From: Candidatus Dormiibacterota bacterium
GTDB taxonomy: Bacteria > Chloroflexota > Dormibacteria > Dormibacterales > Dormibacteraceae
Direction: 5' to 3'
DNA length: 64,000 bases
Assembly (NCBI GenBank): GCA_003139695.1
Contig: PLJM01000006.1
Coordinates: 124,001-188,000, forward strand
Shown here: piece after piece, positions 8,550 through 16,269 of the stretch
Numbering within the stretch: position 1 is the first letter of the stretch
Layout of the letters: the number at the start of each line of letters is the position of its first letter
Made by a program: the position numbers and the translations under genes
The notes under the pieces: generated by a model
What the model saw: the letters and a program-made list of their open reading frames with translations, nothing else
Database searches by the model: none
What the model was told of the DNA's origin: nothing

Positions 8550-9974
8550 CTATGTTTCCCAGTAAGGCTTGGCCCAGCCGCGCCTTACGAGCTCGGCCCT
8601 CAGGTCAAGCATTGCGGTGTAGGTGCAGAGCAGATGGGCGGTTTCGCCTTCAGGGGTAGCTTTGACGAGAGCGTCGAGAGCTCTGCCTGGGTCCGTTTCC
8701 GGCGGCGATGCGCTGACGCCTGCATATTTGAACCTGACCGCCAGGTCGTGGGCGCGGTTGCCGCCAGGGATGAGCGCGCGCGCTTTGCCTTGGAGGCGTT
8801 CGAAATCGACGTCCCAGATCCATGACACATCCGTGCCGTCGGCCTTGCGGTCGTTGAGCGCGATCAGGAAGTTGTTGCCGTTGGCAAGGTCGACCGCAGT
8901 ACGGAGGGTTTCGTTGAAGCCGGCTGGGTTCTTGGAAAGGACGAGGTTCAAGTGCCGGCCGCGGAACTCCATGCGCTCCTGGCGGCCGAAAGCGGCGTGG
9001 AAGTCTCGCAGGCGATGCGCGATGTAAGTAGGGTCGAGGCCCAGCGTGATGCCCGCGGTGTACGCAGCCAGGACGTTGTAGGCGTTGTAAAGGCCGCCCA
9101 GCGGCAAAGCGATTCGCTGATCTGCTGTTGCCTTCTTGGAGTGCACAGTCATCGCGATGTTGTCGAAGCCGTCCAGCTTGATCTTTTGTGCCGTGATGTC
9201 GGGCGATGGACGTTCGAAGTCGCCGTTGGGGCAGCGATAGACGCCGTCGTGGCCCACGTACACGGCGTCGAAGATCAGGCTCGCGCCACAGCGCGGGCAG
9301 GTCCGCGCGTCCGCGGCATGGGGCAGCTCGTGCTCTGCCACGGTGGTGTCGTCGAGGCCGAACCACAATGGCGGGTGGCCGAGGGTCGAGCCGATTTCGG
9401 CCACGCGGGGGTCATCGGCGTTGAGGAGCGCCGTGCTGCTTGCAGGCAAGTTGGCAAGTGCGGCTTCGATCTTCTTCGCGATGGACTCGAGCTCGCCATA
9501 ACGGTCGAGCTGGTCTCTGAAGAGGTTGAGCACGAGAGCGGCCTTGGGCTGGATCTCGTCGATGGCTTTGGGAAGGCTGGCCTCGTCGATCTCGAATACG
9601 CCCCAATCGGCGCGTAGGCGCCCGCTGCCGCTCGCGCTCTCGAGTGCGGCGGCGGTGGCGCCAAATATGAGGTTGGCGCCCGAGCGGTTGGAGACGACGC
9701 GATGCCCTGCGCCTTCGAGGAGCCAGCTGATGAGGCGTGCGGTCGTGGTCTTGCCGTTGGTGCCGGTGATGACGATGGATCCGAATTTCAGGTCAGCGGC
9801 AAGCTTTCGCAGCACGTGCGGGTCGATGAGGCGGGCCACGTCGCCCGGCAGCGTGGTGCCTCCACCGCGGCGGGTGAGCCGCGAGAGCGCGGCCGTTGCC
9901 TTGCCGGCCAATACCGCCATCCAGAGGACGGTGCCGGAGTACGTGCCGTCGATTTTCGGATTGGGCGGCATCAT
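8550..9974 (-). CDS. murT: lipid II isoglutaminyl synthase, Mur-ligase-like subunit MurT
   Basis: ATP-dependent partner of GatD that activates the D-Glu carboxylate of lipid II. The P-loop VITGTNGKTTTARLISWLLE belongs to the Mur ligase central domain, and the MurT C-terminal domain ends near the stop. A zinc-ribbon insert is present near residues 230-260, with CPRCG and a later YRCPNGDF. Family members normally have CPxCG in the second half, so the fourth ligand cysteine is missing here. ATG 9974 is chosen because it overlaps the ispE stop as ATGA; an in-frame GTG lies two codons earlier. Order ispE-murT-gatD ties isoprenoid precursor supply to cell wall synthesis. Confidence 0.93.
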   Translation of the reverse strand: MMPPNPKIDGTYSGTVLWMAVLAGKATAALSRLTRRGGGTTLPGDVARLIDPHVLRKLAADLKFGSIVITGTNGKTTTARLISWLLEGAGHRVVSNRSGANLIFGATAAALESASGSGRLRADWGVFEIDEASLPKAIDEIQPKAALVLNLFRDQLDRYGELESIAKKIEAALANLPASSTALLNADDPRVAEIGSTLGHPPLWFGLDDTTVAEHELPHAADARTCPRCGASLIFDAVYVGHDGVYRCPNGDFERPSPDITAQKIKLDGFDNIAMTVHSKKATADQRIALPLGGLYNAYNVLAAYTAGITLGLDPTYIAHRLRDFHAAFGRQERMEFRGRHLNLVLSKNPAGFNETLRTAVDLANGNNFLIALNDRKADGTDVSWIWDVDFERLQGKARALIPGGNRAHDLAVRFKYAGVSASPPETDPGRALDALVKATPEGETAHLLCTYTAMLDLRAELVRRGWAKPYWET

Positions 9975-10726
9975 GCCCACGGCCCCACCGAATGCGTGAC
10001 CGCCGTCCAGCCATCGATCTTGAGGACGGCTTGTCGGGCTGATCGCTCATCTCTGCAGCGCACGAAGAAAGCGGAGCCGCTTCCAGTCATCTGCCAGCCC
10101 TCTCCCAATCGCGCCGCGAAATCGCGCACTCGGGGCTCGACATGCTCAGCGGCATCGCTCAGCTCGTTCGGGCCATTGCCCTTCACCTCGTCCCAGGCGC
10201 GGTATACCGCTGCGGTTGACAGCTCGATGTCGGGCCAAGCGATCGCGAACCACGCCAGTTCGGTCGGAAGCGTGGTGAGGCGTTCGCCACGACCCTCGGC
10301 GAGGGCGGCGCCTCCGTTGAGAAAGAAGGGCACATCGGCGCCGATGCCGGCCGCGATTTTCGTAAGGTCCGCCCTGACGTTGTGAAGTGCTGCGAGCGCT
10401 TTCAGTGCGGCCGCCGCGTCCGAGCTCGCGCCGCCCATGCCTGAGCCTCGAGGGATGCGCTTGTCGAGATGAAACGCCGTGGGGAGCTCGCGACCGGTCT
10501 CAGCCTCCAGGGCCTGGTGCGCTTTTCGCACTGAGTTGTTCTCCGGGTCGAGCCGATTCGGGCCGGTGGTGATCATCGTCGTGCGGTCGGCCCGTGCGAG
10601 CTCGAGGAGGTCGTGCAGCGCAACGGCCTGGATGTGCGTGCGCACCTCGTGGTAGCCGTCATCGGTGTGTGCGAGAACGGCCAGGTCGAGGTTGAGCTTG
10701 GCGCGTGCCGGCACGACCAGCGTCAC
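9971..10726 (-). CDS. ispE: 4-diphosphocytidyl-2-C-methyl-D-erythritol kinase
   Basis: GHMP-family kinase, fourth step of the MEP isoprenoid pathway (phosphorylates CDP-ME at the 2-OH). Seen: PARAKLNLDLAV at the N-terminus, the ATP loop IPRGSGMGGASSDAAAAL, and the C-terminal MTGSGSAFF motif. The open frame reaches 10801, but GTG 10726 overlaps the upstream stop as GTGA and places the conserved PARAKLNL right at the N-terminus, giving 251 aa. The upstream 25 residues overlap the carbonic-anhydrase-like gene and look spurious. It is followed by murT with an ATGA overlap. Confidence 0.94.
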   Translation of the reverse strand: MTLVVPARAKLNLDLAVLAHTDDGYHEVRTHIQAVALHDLLELARADRTTMITTGPNRLDPENNSVRKAHQALEAETGRELPTAFHLDKRIPRGSGMGGASSDAAAALKALAALHNVRADLTKIAAGIGADVPFFLNGGAALAEGRGERLTTLPTELAWFAIAWPDIELSTAAVYRAWDEVKGNGPNELSDAAEHVEPRVRDFAARLGEGWQMTGSGSAFFVRCRDERSARQAVLKIDGWTAVTHSVGPWA

Positions 10727-11247
10727 CTGCTGATCGGTCGCAGCTTCTCTCTGTACGCGACCGCCCGATCGCGATAATGCTGCGCCGTGATCCCGACCCA
10801 ATTTCCCGATGAGCCGGCGAGTGGCTTTTTGACGGTGGCTGGAACGCCGGCCGCCATGTGACCTGCCGGCACCTCGCTGCCTTCGGCAAGGACGGCGCCG
10901 GCGGCCAGCAATGAGCCTCTCCCCAGCCGGCTGCGCTGCAGCATCGTCGCGCCCATGCCGACGACCGCGCCCTGCTCGACGACGCAGCCTTCCAACTGCG
11001 CGGAGTGGCCGACGCTCGCGTTTTCCTCGATCACAGTCGGCAGATTCTGAGCACAGTGGATGACCGCGTTGTCCTGGATGTTGGCGCCGGCGCCAACTTT
11101 GATTTGGGCTTCGTCGCCGCGCAGGACCGCGCCAAACCAGACGCTTGCGCCGGCACCGATGTCAACGTCTCCGATGAGGACGGCGGTCGGTGCGATGTAG
11201 GCGTCGGGATGAACTGATGGCCGCTTGCCGCCGAGCTCGAATTCCAC
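10723..11247 (-). CDS. gamma-carbonic anhydrase-like hexapeptide protein, one zinc ligand changed
   Basis: Left-handed beta-helix protein of the gamma-CA/YrdA/PaaY family (174 aa), built of hexapeptide repeats such as IGDVDIGAGASVWFGAVLRG. Two of the three zinc histidines are present, in NAVIHC and ASVGHS. The third, normally in LHG five residues after the second, is Glu here (VGHSAQLEGC). Catalysis is therefore uncertain; many relatives have no proven activity. Start GTG 11247 has GAGG four bases upstream. It heads the run with ispE, murT and gatD and diverges from rpsT. Confidence 0.88.
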   Translation of the reverse strand: MEFELGGKRPSVHPDAYIAPTAVLIGDVDIGAGASVWFGAVLRGDEAQIKVGAGANIQDNAVIHCAQNLPTVIEENASVGHSAQLEGCVVEQGAVVGMGATMLQRSRLGRGSLLAAGAVLAEGSEVPAGHMAAGVPATVKKPLAGSSGNWVGITAQHYRDRAVAYREKLRPISR

Positions 11248-11254
11248 TGACCTC

Positions 11255-11260
11255 TATAAT
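11255..11260 (+). promoter_or_regulatory. consensus -10 element upstream of rpsT
   Basis: A perfect TATAAT lies 56 bases before the rpsT start codon in the 69-base divergent gap between the gamma-CA-like gene and rpsT. No good -35 hexamer at 16-18 bases is visible, so the promoter is tentative. Confidence 0.45.
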
Positions 11261-11316
11261 CCTAGCTTCGGACTCTAGTCCTACCCCTCGCCTCTTGACT
11301 CACCTGGAGTAACCAC

Positions 11317-11730
11317 ATGGCTAAGCGAACGGCCTCCGCGAAGAAGCAGGCGCGCTCCGGCGTGCGCCGCGCACTGCGCAATCGCGCTGTGCGCTCAGAG
11401 GTCAAGACCAAAGTCGTAAAGGCGCGCCGCACATTGGTTGGCGGGCCCGTTGCGGAATCAGAGCGATATGCGATCGCGTTGGAAGCGATTCAAGCACTCG
11501 ACCGGGCGGCTTCGAAAGGTGTCCTGCACCGAAACAACGCGGCGCGCCGCAAGTCGCGGCTGGCGAAGCAACTCTCCAAGCTGGCGGTGGCACCGGCGGC
11601 TGCAGTCGTAGGCACGGGGAAGGGCAAGAAGGCTCCGGCCGCTGCCGCGTCAAAGCCGGCGGCCAAGGCCGGGTCTGCCAAACCCGCAGCCAAGCGCGCG
11701 GCGCCTGCCGCTTCAACCAAAAAGAAGTAA
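11317..11730 (+). CDS. rpsT: 30S ribosomal protein bS20 with long Lys/Ala/Pro tail
   Basis: Binds 16S rRNA early in small-subunit assembly. Residues 1-87 match bS20 (MAKRTASAKKQARSG start, ALDRAASKGVLHRNNAARRKSRLAKQL end). After this comes about 50 residues of Ala, Lys and Pro with a PAAK-type pattern, ending in STKKK; ordinary bS20 stops near residue 87-90. The tail resembles histone H1/HU-type tails found on nucleic-acid-binding proteins of high-GC bacteria. ATG 11317 has GGAG seven bases upstream. It is a single-gene unit converging on holA. Confidence 0.96.
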   Translation: MAKRTASAKKQARSGVRRALRNRAVRSEVKTKVVKARRTLVGGPVAESERYAIALEAIQALDRAASKGVLHRNNAARRKSRLAKQLSKLAVAPAAAVVGTGKGKKAPAAAASKPAAKAGSAKPAAKRAAPAASTKKK

Positions 11731-11740
11731 GTCTTGTCGC

Positions 11741-12694
11741 TCAGAGCTGGGCGAGAAGGACATCCAGCCCGAGCTCGGCGTCGACCTGGCCGGACTTGAC
11801 CTCCCACTCGTAGTCGCGGATCGCCCGTAGCGCTGCCTCCAACCGTTCGGGGTCGGCATCCCTGGCCGCGTCGTATGCCTTCTGCAGGACGAAGCGGTGT
11901 TCCGACATCTTGTCCTGGACGTCGGCCAGCGACTCTCCTCGATCCTGCCGCGCGCGAACCTGAAGCACCAGGGCGACGTGGCGTGCCATGCGATAGGCGA
12001 CCGAAGTTGGCTGCAGGCCGCCCCGTGTAAGGCTTCTGGCGATCTTCAGCGCGTCCGCGGTCGGGTGCGGGAGGAGATTGTCGGTGAGCTTGAAGATCTC
12101 GTCCTCGCGGCCGCCGGCAAGCAGCTCCGCGATTGCCTCTGTCGTGAGCTTGGCCCCTGAAGCCCTGTATGCGGCCAGCTTCTTGAGCTCCGAGTCGACG
12201 ATGCTCAGGTCGGGCGGCGTCACACGAACGACCTGAGCCGCAACGGCAGGCGTCAGGCCGTGGTCGCCCGCCCGCTTCGCCGCCCACTCGCTCAACGCTC
12301 GACCCTTCAGAGGCGCCATCTCCTCAACCGTTCCGCCGGCGGCCGTGACAGCCTTCGCCAGCTTGCCCGCGGCGGACAGCCTTCCGGCCACTGTGATGAG
12401 GACACGGGTGGTGGTCGGTATTTCCGCAAGGGCGGGTGCAAGCGCCTCGGCTTTAGCGGCTGCCGCCATCCGGGCGAAGACGACCCGATACGGGTCGAGG
12501 AATGGAGCCTGGAGGATTGCGTCCTGTAGACGCGACGGGGTGAGACCCTGGCCCTCCAGGGTGTCTTCGCCGAAGTCCGAGACGAGCTCCTTGCGCCACT
12601 CGTCCAGAGTGGCGCGCGCCCTCTCGTCGACCAGGAACCTTTCCTCGCCATGCAGCAGGAGGACGGCACGCCGCGGAGCCTTCCCCTTCCCCAT
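11741..12694 (-). CDS. holA: DNA polymerase III delta subunit
   Basis: Clamp-loader subunit that opens the beta sliding clamp. The 317-aa protein begins with LLLHGEERFLVDERARATLDEW, the degenerate AAA+ fold start of HolA. It continues with VLITVAGRLSAAGKLAKAV and the C-terminal collar domain (ELLAGGREDEIFKLTDNLL, LRAIRDYEWEVKSGQ). The gap to the upstream comEC is 30 bases, so comEA-comEC-holA is probably one operon, an arrangement common in bacteria. It converges on rpsT with a 10-base gap. Confidence 0.93.
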   Translation of the reverse strand: MGKGKAPRRAVLLLHGEERFLVDERARATLDEWRKELVSDFGEDTLEGQGLTPSRLQDAILQAPFLDPYRVVFARMAAAAKAEALAPALAEIPTTTRVLITVAGRLSAAGKLAKAVTAAGGTVEEMAPLKGRALSEWAAKRAGDHGLTPAVAAQVVRVTPPDLSIVDSELKKLAAYRASGAKLTTEAIAELLAGGREDEIFKLTDNLLPHPTADALKIARSLTRGGLQPTSVAYRMARHVALVLQVRARQDRGESLADVQDKMSEHRFVLQKAYDAARDADPERLEAALRAIRDYEWEVKSGQVDAELGLDVLLAQL

Positions 12695-12724
12695 GCCGGC
12701 GATCGTACCTGCGCCTGGTCCGGC

Positions 12725-14974
12725 TCACATTGGCAAGGTGATCGTGCCCTCCTGATCTGTGCGCAGAACCGTTGGCGGGAAACCCTGGGCGAGCCGGCCG
12801 GTTGAGCGCGACGCGATGAGCTGCACGTTCGGTCCCACCGCTCGCTCCAGCGCCGGCGACAGCGCGCTTCGGCCACCTCCCGGGATGAGCAAGTAGGAGC
12901 ACCGCTCGTGCATGCGAGCGGCCGCGACGGTTTGAGCGTCGACGTCGAGGTCGCTGAGATCACAGAAGCTCCGGCCGGAAGGGGCGATCACGCGAAGGCC
13001 GAGGTAAGCAGCGCCGATGACCTCGCCAGGCGATCCTGGCTCGGGCGCGATGGCCTCGAGGGTGAAGCCCGCAATTGAAAACGTCATGCCGGCCTGCACC
13101 CGTTGGATGGTCGCGCCGCGCGCGGCCGCTTCGAAGGCGGCGGTCCGCCAGGCAGTACCGGTCAGGTCGGCATCCGGGACGAGGAACGTGGATGCTGGAC
13201 GGTCGAGGCCGGCGAAACCGCCCACGTGTCCGAGGGTCGGCGCCGTGACCGCGATCGCATCAAGCTTCAGTTGCCAGGGCGGCAGCTGCGCCCCCAGCTC
13301 GTCCTTCAATCGCTGCGGGCTGGGGCCGGCATCCACAAGGATCGCGCCATGCGGCCCACGAAACAGGATCGATTGGCCGTCGCCCACATTGAGCACCTCC
13401 GCCTGGGCGGGCGCGATCGCCCACGCGCCAAAAGCGACAGCCGCAATGAGGGTTGGCGCAGCCACCGCCGAGGCAATCCCGACCAGGCGCCGCCGGCCCG
13501 CACTCCGCGACGCGGCGATTCCCGGGCCGAGGGCGGAATAGTAGGCAAGGCCTGCCCACGTGGGAAACCGCGGGATGGTGATCGCGGCTCCAGGTATTCG
13601 CGCGAGCAAATACGACACCTGCTCGATGTAGGCGAGCAGGCCGGACACCGGTAGGGCGACCAGGCGGGCGAGGTCGGGCGCCACGACCAGCGGGCCGAGA
13701 AGGAGTCCGGTCGCAACGAGTGCTGGAAGGATCGGCAGCGTCAGCGCATTGGCGAGTGGCGCGATCGGCGAGAGCACGTGGAAATCGGTCGCCATCATGG
13801 GCAGCGTTCCCACCTGGGCTGCGCAGGTGACCGCGAATGGCTCGCGCAGAACGGCAGGCATTCGAGGCAAACGCCTTTCAATCGCAGGCGTCAACAGAAT
13901 GATCGCGGCGGTCCCGGCGAACGAGAGTTGGAAACCGACATCCCACGCAAGCTCGGGATGCCAGGCCAGCATGCCAGCGCCGGTCAGCGCTAGTGACGTC
14001 CAGACGTGCGATGGGCGGCCGAGCCGCGACGCGGCGATGGCGAGACCTCCCATGATTGCCGCGCGAACGGCGGCCGGGGTGGCGCCGCCGGCCAGCGCAT
14101 AGAGGCCGATGAGTGCGAGTGCGGGCCACGTCGCATGCCGCCCGAGCAACGGCTTCAGGGCGCCCTGGACGATGCGCGCGAAGACCGCGACTTTGAGGCC
14201 GCTCAAGACGAGAAGGTGGATGAGCCCAGTTGCGATGAGTGCGTTTTGAAGGTTGGGGGGGATGCCCTGACGCACGCCCAGGACGATGCCGAGCAGCACT
14301 GAAGCGTGAGGGGCAGGGAGGGCTTCGTCGAGTGCAGCTACGTAGTGCGCACGAAGCCACCCTGGTACACCTGCAATGCCGGATCCCGGAGCCACCACGT
14401 CGAAGCTGGTCGCGTCGAGCTCGAGATAGACGCGGCGCTGGGCAAGGTACGCGCGACGATCAAACGCCGGCAGATCGCGCGGGAGTGCGAGCTTACCAGT
14501 GGCCTGAACCGAGTCCCCGAACGCGGCTTCGGTGGGGCCGCGCCAACGCACCAATAGGTTGCCGATGCCCAGCGTTGCGGTACCGCTGCTGGCAATGTTG
14601 TCGGGTTCGACGAGAGCCTCGGAGCCGCCCGCGGCCGGGTGGCTGTCGTCCGAGATGCGACCTGTGACCGTCACCATCTGGCCCGCGGCGGCAAGCGCAC
14701 GACTCGCGGCCTGTGCATCCCCCGGGGGAAGCTCCGCCCGGCCAATCGCCAATAGTGCCAAGGCGATGGCGATGGCGATCACCGCAGGTCTGACCAGCAA
14801 AGCCAGCCCCAGGCAGGGAACGGCCAGTCCGATTGCGACCACGCCGAGCATCGGGGCGGAGGGCGCCAGCACGACCGCAGCAGCCAGTGCGGCGGACCAG
14901 GCCATCGCGATGACGAGCGCGGGGTATTGGGCGAGACTCCAGATCCCGCCCGGCCGTACCTCTGGGTCGATCAA
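12725..14974 (-). CDS. comEC: ComEC/Rec2 DNA-uptake channel with degenerate beta-lactamase-like domain
   Basis: Membrane channel moving single-stranded DNA into the cytoplasm during natural transformation. The 749-aa protein has several N-terminal membrane segments, a DUF4131/OB-like outer region (about 60-190) and the Competence domain (about 215-480; LLVLSGLKVAVFARIVQG, VGFQLSFAGTAAII). A C-terminal metallo-beta-lactamase-like domain begins near AEVLNVGDGQSILFRG. The metal motif THxHxDH of this domain reads TAPTLGH near residue 576, so three ligands are gone and nuclease activity is unlikely. The start is TTG 14974, overlapping the comEA stop as TTGA. Confidence 0.93.
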   Translation of the reverse strand: MIDPEVRPGGIWSLAQYPALVIAMAWSAALAAAVVLAPSAPMLGVVAIGLAVPCLGLALLVRPAVIAIAIALALLAIGRAELPPGDAQAASRALAAAGQMVTVTGRISDDSHPAAGGSEALVEPDNIASSGTATLGIGNLLVRWRGPTEAAFGDSVQATGKLALPRDLPAFDRRAYLAQRRVYLELDATSFDVVAPGSGIAGVPGWLRAHYVAALDEALPAPHASVLLGIVLGVRQGIPPNLQNALIATGLIHLLVLSGLKVAVFARIVQGALKPLLGRHATWPALALIGLYALAGGATPAAVRAAIMGGLAIAASRLGRPSHVWTSLALTGAGMLAWHPELAWDVGFQLSFAGTAAIILLTPAIERRLPRMPAVLREPFAVTCAAQVGTLPMMATDFHVLSPIAPLANALTLPILPALVATGLLLGPLVVAPDLARLVALPVSGLLAYIEQVSYLLARIPGAAITIPRFPTWAGLAYYSALGPGIAASRSAGRRRLVGIASAVAAPTLIAAVAFGAWAIAPAQAEVLNVGDGQSILFRGPHGAILVDAGPSPQRLKDELGAQLPPWQLKLDAIAVTAPTLGHVGGFAGLDRPASTFLVPDADLTGTAWRTAAFEAAARGATIQRVQAGMTFSIAGFTLEAIAPEPGSPGEVIGAAYLGLRVIAPSGRSFCDLSDLDVDAQTVAAARMHERCSYLLIPGGGRSALSPALERAVGPNVQLIASRSTGRLAQGFPPTVLRTDQEGTITLPM

Positions 14975-15549
14975 AGGGTTAGATAGCGGCGCGCGATCAC
15001 AAAGTCGGCTTCGCTCATGCCGAGGACGTCGACCAGCTCGCTCGTGGCCTGGAATCCTCCGAAGTTGGTGCGGTAGTCGACGACTTCTTCGGCGAACGCT
15101 TCGGTGAAGCCGGGCACCAGCGCCAACTCCTCGACCGTGGCGGTGTTGAGGCTGGTGCGGTTGATCACCGTGCCCCCAGGCGCGCCCTTGACGAGCGGAA
15201 CCTTGATCTGCTCGCCGTCTGTCAGCCGGCCGGCGAGATTGGGAAGGCGGGTCGAGTCGGCGTACCCGGTCAAGCCGCCCGCCGCTGCGATCGCGTCATA
15301 CACCCGATCTCCCCTTGGCAGTCGATAGAGGCCCGGTCTGGCGACGGCGCCGACCACGTCTACGAGCAGACCGCTTGGCGGCGGCAGCTCGAGACCTGGG
15401 GCAACCGGTGCAGGCAGATGTGGAGTGGCTGCTGACGCAGAAAGGGAGTAGAAGTACGCCCCCACCACGGCACCGATTGCAATCAGCACGGGCAGCCCCA
15501 GGGCCAACAGGCCTTTCCACCCGGGAATGAGCCGAACGCGATTTCGCAC
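14971..15549 (-). CDS. comEA: ComEA-type competence protein (SLBB + helix-hairpin-helix)
   Basis: Membrane-anchored DNA receptor for transformation. One N-terminal membrane segment (about 10-32) is followed by an SLBB domain (VDVVGAVARPGLYRLPRGDR, then GGLTGYAD). A C-terminal helix-hairpin-helix pair contains INRTSLNTATVEELALVPG and PGFTEAFAEEVVDYR. Length 192 aa is normal. GTG start. It is coupled to comEC by a TTGA overlap. No pilus or other com genes are in the window, so whether the cell is competent cannot be judged. Confidence 0.93.
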   Translation of the reverse strand: MRNRVRLIPGWKGLLALGLPVLIAIGAVVGAYFYSLSASAATPHLPAPVAPGLELPPPSGLLVDVVGAVARPGLYRLPRGDRVYDAIAAAGGLTGYADSTRLPNLAGRLTDGEQIKVPLVKGAPGGTVINRTSLNTATVEELALVPGFTEAFAEEVVDYRTNFGGFQATSELVDVLGMSEADFVIARRYLTL

Positions 15550-15611
15550 GACATGACGCTATTCAGCAGTGGGGCGAAGCGGAACCTCGCCTGTTAAGAG
15601 GGGCGGAAGCC

Positions 15612-15685
15612 TGGTTCCCGAGGAAGGATTCGAACCTTCGGTCGAGGATCCAAAGTCCCCTGCCTTACCGCTTGGCTACTCGGGA
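15612..15685 (-). tRNA. tRNA-Gln (anticodon UUG)
   Basis: Read on the minus strand, 74 bases form a complete cloverleaf. The acceptor TCCCGAG pairs with CTCGGGA, the anticodon stem is GGGGA/TCCTC with loop CTTTGGA (anticodon TTG), and the T arm is GAAGG TTCGAAT CCTTC. A 3' CCA is encoded. The U1-A72 end is typical of tRNA-Gln. It stands alone between comEA and a lipoprotein gene. Confidence 0.95.
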
Positions 15686-15814
15686 TCGCCTGGTTACCAA
15701 TGGTGCGCGGATAAGCCGCGAGGCGCTCGCCGCGGCGCCACAACGTTACGCGAACCGCGGTCGCTTTAAGATCGCCTGCGTGACCTTTGATCGGTGGGCC
15801 ACGTTTCGTACGCA

Positions 15815-16255
15815 ATGAGAATCGCCTTCCTGGTCGGGCTCTTGATCGCCACCGCGGCGTGCGGGCCGTATCGGTTCCCGGGAGGCGGGAGTGACACAGG
15901 CAACGTTCAGGGCCAGGTGCTCGCGCTCGGCTGCGGCGTGCCGGTCCAGCCGGACGGCGCCCCGTGCCTCGCCACGCCGATCTCCGGTTGCCCGCCCCAG
16001 CCCGCCGGCTCCCAAGTGTGCGGCGAGCTGCCCCTACCCGGGTTCGAGCTGGCATTCACCGCCGGTACCTCCAGGCTGGTGACGAAGACCGACTCCGCCG
16101 GCACTTACTCGATCGAACTGCCTTCCGGCCCCTGGAACGTCAGCGGTGCGACTTTCGGGCGCATCGTCGACGGTCCCCAAGCCGTCGTCGTCATTGCAGG
16201 CGAATCGACCATCGCCGACTACGTCGTCCAGACCGGCATCAAAGCGGCTGCCTAG
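15815..16255 (+). CDS. predicted lipoprotein with carboxypeptidase-regulatory-like fold
   Basis: Predicted exported lipoprotein, 146 aa. MRIAFLVGLLIATAAC is a lipoprotein signal with the lipobox cysteine at residue 16. The rest is Cys/Gly/Pro-rich and ends with a stretch like a carboxypeptidase-regulatory (transthyretin-like) domain: TDSAGTYSIELPSGPWNVS. The cysteines in the middle section (GCGVPVQP, GCPPQP, VCGE) may form disulfides outside the membrane. ATG 15815 is preferred to a GTG-type start seven codons upstream because it begins the signal directly. It converges on leuS; its function is unknown. Confidence 0.7.
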   Translation: MRIAFLVGLLIATAACGPYRFPGGGSDTGNVQGQVLALGCGVPVQPDGAPCLATPISGCPPQPAGSQVCGELPLPGFELAFTAGTSRLVTKTDSAGTYSIELPSGPWNVSGATFGRIVDGPQAVVVIAGESTIADYVVQTGIKAAA

Positions 16256-16269
16256 CGCAACCGCGGAGC

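Noticed and set aside
10727-10801. Upstream extension of ispE
   Set aside because: Overlaps the gamma-CA-like gene and is not family sequence; the GTGA overlap gives a better start.
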